From contig NC_064036.1 in NCBI RefSeq assembly GCF_932526225.1, positions 5,525,519-5,589,518 on the forward strand: a DNA stretch of 64,000 nt, in the 5' to 3' direction. The DNA is from Nematostella vectensis. Taxonomy: Eukaryota; Cnidaria; Anthozoa; Actiniaria; Edwardsiidae. Positions 60,001-64,000 of this stretch are shown one piece after another. The position numbers and the translations under genes are program-made. Each line of letters starts with the position of its first letter. Positions within the stretch are counted from its first letter, which is position 1. The notes beneath the pieces are model-generated. The model had not been told where the DNA came from and did not search any database. It saw only the letters and a program-made list of their open reading frames with translations.

Positions 60001-63000
60001 CCTATTATTTTTCAAGCATTTTAAGGAAATGACATGTAGAGGCGTGGCTGTGCCCCCCCCCCCCCACCCAATATTTTCTTAATGTTTCTGTATTGTGCCC
60101 CCTGAATACTCCGAGGCCTGCTACGACACTGTACTTGCATTCTTCTTCTACTTATTTAACTGTCACGACAGCAACCCCATCATATCCTTATAACTAGTAT
60201 GGTGAAAATTGGCGTCCATCATCGTCGTCATCACAACCATCACATTCATCTGATACAGGCTTCATCAACGTCTTTACAGACATCATGACTAACTCTATGG
60301 TATACCCATCAAAGTCTGTAAAGACATCATGACTAACTCTAAGGTATACCCATCAACGTCTGTACAGACATCATGACTAACTCTAAGGTACCCACAGGCC
60401 ACACAACCCGAGCACCAACTTCAGGCTCACAGACAGGGGACACACTAGGAAAAGCACTCGCTTCGGTAAGTCTTTATAACATTACAAGGGACCACCGTCT
60501 TTTCTAATAAAGAGTTTATTTAAAGATGCTTACGGCTCAATAATCAACTCGATAATTTGCGAATAGTTTAATCCAATGATATCTTATAATTCGTGGTTGC
60601 CTGTTCAGATCTATTCTACCGATAACGGCACTACATACTCGTCCAATCCATCCACGCCAGTAGGCTCACCACCTCCACTCGCCAGCGTCTCAGAACGACC
60701 GCTATCAGGTATGTTGCTATGACGATTTTTAACATGCATATATCAGTGGAACTCCTGGTATGGGACTGAAAATGTGTAAGATGGATTCCTAGATCCTGAT
60801 ATTGAGACATTGAAGTCCGCTGCATGTGGGTTTTCCTGCGTTTGGTCTTCGGAAACCTTTCATTTGCCAACAACCTTGCGTACCCACAAGGTGAAAGGCC
60901 AAGAACCGCGTGGATACTTAAAGAAACAAGTGTGTTACATTATGTCTTGCCTGCTGTGTAAACTCTTTGCAAGGCCCCCCATACGTAGATGTAGATATCT
61001 AGACAGAGCTCTACTCAAAATGATTACTGACTTACAAGGAATCGCAAGTCCAAGAGAAAGCACATGAAATAGAAATAGCCTTTTTATTCCGCTTCCGCTT
61101 GTTCACTTGTTCTTGTTCACTTCTCACTTGTGCTGGGTATGCGGTTGCTGTTGCATCCTCATGAGAACCAGCCCTGAGATAGCGTTTTTGGTATTAGTAA
61201 TGAGGATTTAATATTTATAAGTGAAGAAGGACTGGAGACTCTTTTAACTCATTGCTTAAAGCCACATTGTTAGCAGTTTACTTCCGGTCGATAACGTAAC
61301 AATCTCCGATGATTTATAACAGAAAACACAGAAAACGAAAAATATTTCACAATTGTAAAAGCAGTGTGTCTATTGGAAGTTTCTCCGAGTATGTGACTGA
61401 TAAATCAGAGCGGATGGCCTGTTTAATAGCGCGGATTCTAATAGATTTTGTGTCTCTTATCGGTTGAGGTTTCCGTCTGCCCTTCGCAAGTAAACTTGTG
61501 ACAATGCGGCTTTAACAGATTTTATTTGTTTTCAGCCGGCTCAGGAGCATCAGGCCACTCTTCTGGCTGGGGCCGCACGAATCAACCTACGTCACCTCCT
61601 TATGAAGGCCATCTCCATCCTATGGTAAGAACCGTCACGCTAATCACCCAAAGACATGTCAATCATCCTAAGTCGTCAACCACAACACCACCCCACACCC
61701 ACCCTATGGTATAACCTCGTTAATTGGCTACCAAGACTGGAATGATGTCTTGCAGTGATTGTTATGTGTTTTGTTTGTTTTTTAACAGCGTGAAGCCACC
61801 AGACCGTCAGGCACGCCAATGGAATTACAGAATATGCAGTACATGCCTCCAAAGGTGAATATCGACATTTATTCTCAAGTGTTTTGAGCGGCAGCAAGAA
61901 AAATGTGCGAAGTTTCCCAAGCATTTCTGTCGAATTTGCAAGACCATGGGCGAGGTTTTCCTTTCTCTTTTTCAGCTTTTAGCAACTAAATTTCTTAAAT
62001 AACATTGTCTCTTTTTTACTAAGGTTTTCTCCTGCTTGAGATTTGTCTTTTTTGTGTCTAATTTTGGTCTTTTCTCTTAATTAAGTTTTGTCTCTCTCGA
62101 CTTAGGCTTCATTCTCTTAGGTTGTGTCCTTCAATTAACTTATTTTTATCTCTCTGTAACGTAGTTGTGTCTGTTTGTACTAATAGCAAAGTCGTATCGA
62201 GGAACGCCTGGATGATGCCATCCATGTGCTTCGTAACCACGCTGAGTCAAATCTACAGCTCTACGGCGCCGCGGGGGGTCAAATCATCAGCACAACAGCA
62301 ACTTCCGGAGCCGGCTACACTACAAGCGTCGGCGGTACTATGCAGTCAGCAGTATCTCATTTGGACCAATTAGTAAGTCCTTAAATTCACGTGTGAATAA
62401 GAATGAATGTGAATCTACATCCGGGATCTCAAAGAATCTCACTTAGCCACTCCTGTTACTTATTTAGAGAAATTCCATACACTCATTCACGATTGAAGTC
62501 TAGTATTTGATTAATATTTACCCTATAGCATTCCAGTTACTAACTTGAATGTGGTGATAAATAGACGCTTTTAGAGATTATCCGGTAGCGTTAAAATGGC
62601 GGCCCGATTGACAATCTTATTCTTATTAATTTCTTCTATGTCGTGTTAGCAGACCAGTAGTCATGGAGGCATGGATGACGACCCGAGTATGACGTCACCG
62701 AGTAGCATGTCTAACAGAACCATGTCCGTTTCGCAAATGTCTCCTGCGACCTCGGATATCAGCGAAGTCAGATGTGAGTAAATAATTCACTAGTTGCAGG
62801 AGATTGCGCATAGCAAGTATTTGTTAAGGTGCACAGGCGCAGTTATTATGCAAACAAATTGAGATACGGAGAATCTTCAGGACAGCATTTTGTGGGAAAC
62901 CTCTTTCCCTCCTATCCTCTGCGTCTTTGTAGCTATAAAAAGGTTTTGTGTTCATTTTGTCATTGTGTGAATAGTTATTACAATGCCAGGCGCGCTACCG

Positions 63001-63430
63001 TGGGTACCTTGACAGTTAGGTGAATAAGCTAAGAAAACTACACTATATGATTAACATGAGCTTTGCTAGCCCATCAGCGCTTATGAGAACACGACGGATT
63101 TCCCTAGCTGTGAAGTCTAAATCAATAAAATGTGATTCTTGCATGCTAAATGGCTGTCACAGTAGTGTTGTGGATATAACACAAGCCCTATTGAATCCTG
63201 CTGATTCTCATGTGCATTTTCACAGATGGCTCCAAAGGCGATAAAGACGGTAAAAGCAATAATGACTCGGTGAAAGCCGAAGGGTTGGACAAACTAGATG
63301 ACCTTGACAAAGACAAAAGTCTGATGGATGATCTTGGAGATAAGGGCGACGATGACGACTTGCTTGGGAATGACAGGGACCGCATGGTACGCGAACAGGA
63401 GAGGAGATACGCGAACAACGCCAGGGAAAG
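45025..63430 (+). CDS. TCF12: E-protein bHLH transcription factor (TCF12/daughterless type), 3' end outside window
   Basis: Class I bHLH factor that dimerises with tissue-specific bHLH proteins on CANNTG sites. Exons in view: 45025-45078, 45212-45299, 45474-45526, 45903-46014, 49515-49585, 50217-50250, 53117-53166, 56699-56801, 58008-58126, 59576-59723, 60398-60465, 60609-60708, 61536-61624, 61789-61854, 62187-62372, 62653-62773, 63226-63430. Phases agree at every junction; 555 codons plus 2 nt. Residues 7-18 (DKELSDLLDFSA) are the AD1 activation motif. LPPMSSFRQ, SPPLNGND and GDTLGKALASIYS (about 243-308) match the AD2 region. RIEERLDDAIHVLRNHAE (~388-405) is the conserved E-protein helix. 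An acidic stretch precedes REQERRYANNARER, the start of the bHLH basic region, where the window's last coding exon ends in phase 2. I cannot separate TCF3, TCF4 and TCF12; most invertebrates have one. Confidence 0.95.
52610..52789 (+). mobile_element. TAGCTGTCAAC-type MITE, copy C
   Basis: It begins CATAGCTGCCATC and ends GGTTGACAGCTATG. It aligns with copies A and B (CCGCATTGG, CAAGCCTAATTTT, CATACATT-ACTGTATT), with more divergence. It lies in E-protein intron 6. Confidence 0.8.
53715..53736. repeat. 22-bp poly-C tract in E-protein intron 7
   Basis: Uninterrupted run of 22 C residues about 550 bp after exon 53117-53166. Confidence 0.95.
54220..54430 (+). promoter_or_regulatory. CpG-rich patch in E-protein intron 7, candidate internal promoter
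   Basis: A CpG-dense stretch (TCGCGTCTTCCCG, GCGCGCGAC, TTCGGCGGCGCTGG) stands out in an AT-rich 3.5-kb intron. An ATG at 54312 follows in a short open frame, MAANLNYCNTW. Vertebrate E-protein genes use internal promoters, so this is a reasonable candidate, but I found no exon joining it in phase to 56699. Confidence 0.3.
58509..58885 (+). repeat. diverged ~190-bp tandem duplication in E-protein intron 9
   Basis: TTTCTAATTTCTCG-TGTAAATCAA, TTTGCCAA-TTACCA-TAAATTTCTA, TGAATTTC-ATCCTAA and AAACTCAT follow in the same order twice, starting near 58509 and 58706. The copies are about 75-80% alike by eye. Confidence 0.8.
59755..59935. repeat. ATC/ATT-rich low-complexity tract
   Basis: Interspersed ATCATC, ATTATT and CACCACCA trinucleotides fill ~180 bp just after exon 59576-59723. 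Frames across it are Ile-rich artefacts. Confidence 0.85.
59960..60131. mobile_element. CAG...CTG element with 5-bp target duplication (TACTT)
   Basis: CAGGGCCGTAGCAGGGGG and GGCCTGCTACGACACTG form the TIRs, flanked exactly by TACTT. The interior has GTGTCCCCTATTATTTTTCA and a C-run. It lies in E-protein intron 10. Confidence 0.85.
60260..60397 (+). repeat. 44-bp tandem repeat ending at a splice acceptor
   Basis: The unit CATCATGACTAACTCTAAGG then TATACCCATCAACGTCTGTA and CAGA starts at 60281, 60325 and 60369. The last unit runs into the acceptor of exon 60398 (CTAAGGTACCCACAG), so the acceptor is embedded in the array. TGACTAAC within each unit resembles a branch-point consensus. Confidence 0.92.
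61256..61515 (+). mobile_element. TTAA-flanked MITE, copy C, abutting a splice acceptor
   Basis: It starts TTAAAGCCACATTGTTAGC and ends TTGTGACAATGCGGCTTTAA. The right end lies 20 bp before exon 61536. The terminal CTTTAAC matches a loose branch-point pattern (yUnAy). Confidence 0.9.
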
Positions 63431-64000
63431 GTTAGTCACTGTTTACTGTAGTAAAAGAGAGCGGACAAGTTTCTAGTCGTTTCACTTCCTCCGGCTTTTA
63501 TTTACTCCACGATGCAGTAAAACTTATTATAACGACTACCAACATGCAAAATCCATATCTTGTCTCAAACGCGTACACAAGATTTGCTGAGGGGGTTTGC
63601 AGGGATACATCTCATATCCAGTAGAAGAAACTGCTGGTTTCAAACCGCCTTGAACATACTTGTTTGTCTCTTCTTGTGAAACGGTTACAATCAAGAAAAA
63701 CACTTCATTGAGTATATTGATTGGATGGTTTAGACGGCGGATGTAATACGAGCTATTCCCTGATGTGTCGTTGATTTACTTGTTGGTCGTGAGACACTGA
63801 GTTTGTCTGTAAAGACGAGAGCAAGACGGCGTTTGTGGATCGAATGCAATATGGAACGAATAGTTGTATTTTAGTTCACAGGGTAGTATTCATCCTGAAA
63901 CATACCTAGAATGATGACATGCTAAATTTGTGTGGAAGGATTTTTATCTAGGCCACGAGTCCGGTGTGTACGTTAACGGGGTTCTTGTGTGATAAACACC
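63431..64000 (+). other. E-protein intron continuing past the window
   Basis: After donor AAAG/GTTAGT there is no exon resembling the rest of the bHLH (expected start VRDIN-x-AFKELG) up to the window edge. The remaining helices and C-terminus must lie downstream. Confidence 0.85.

Noticed and set aside
59724-60032. Isoleucine-rich frame after E-protein exon 10
   Set aside because: Translation of an ATC/ATT low-complexity tract.

Overview
The window is eukaryotic, intron-rich and AT-rich. It carries four protein-coding genes, all on the + strand, each spliced with canonical GT-AG introns. The proteins are clear animal orthologues and their exon arrangement is vertebrate-like. Introns and spacers are full of short non-autonomous DNA transposons and minisatellites. 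This suits an early-branching invertebrate; I suspect an anthozoan cnidarian such as a sea anemone, but that is inference and nothing here proves the species. I read the gene models by joining open frames across splice sites and checking intron phase at every junction.

Layout. 1-2216: a 23-bp minisatellite (23 units), one small terminal-inverted-repeat (TIR) element and unremarkable spacer. 2217-3667: SEC11-type signal peptidase catalytic subunit, 179 aa, 6 exons, followed by a 3' region with a degenerate ~33-bp minisatellite. 6147-15420: HMG20A/B-like protein, 373 aa, 9 exons, with a U1/matrin-type zinc finger between the HMG box and the coiled coil. 15421-19262: 3' UTR, one MITE and a long inverted repeat whose right arm lies about 150 bp upstream of the next start codon. 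19263-34572: SNAPC4 (SNAP190), 1757 aa, 22 exons, with the family's 4.5 Myb repeats. 34573-45024: a 10-kb spacer with a 31-bp minisatellite split by a hAT-like element, a 1.26-kb TIR element and CpG-rich patches. 45025 to the window edge: an E-protein bHLH factor (TCF12/TCF4/TCF3/daughterless type), 17 exons in view, cut off inside the bHLH domain.

The genes do not form a pathway. One is secretory (SEC11) and three act in the nucleus: a chromatin/corepressor HMG protein, an snRNA promoter-binding subunit and a tissue-regulatory bHLH factor.

The most unusual signal is a set of exon fragments copied into introns of the same gene. A 42-bp piece of the last HMG20 exon lies in an upstream intron. 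A 37-bp piece of a SNAPC4 Myb exon lies inside a MITE one kilobase downstream. Older, decayed exon-like copies lie in two more SNAPC4 introns. A second strong signal is a set of four short CAG...CTG elements, each flanked by an exact 5-bp target duplication.
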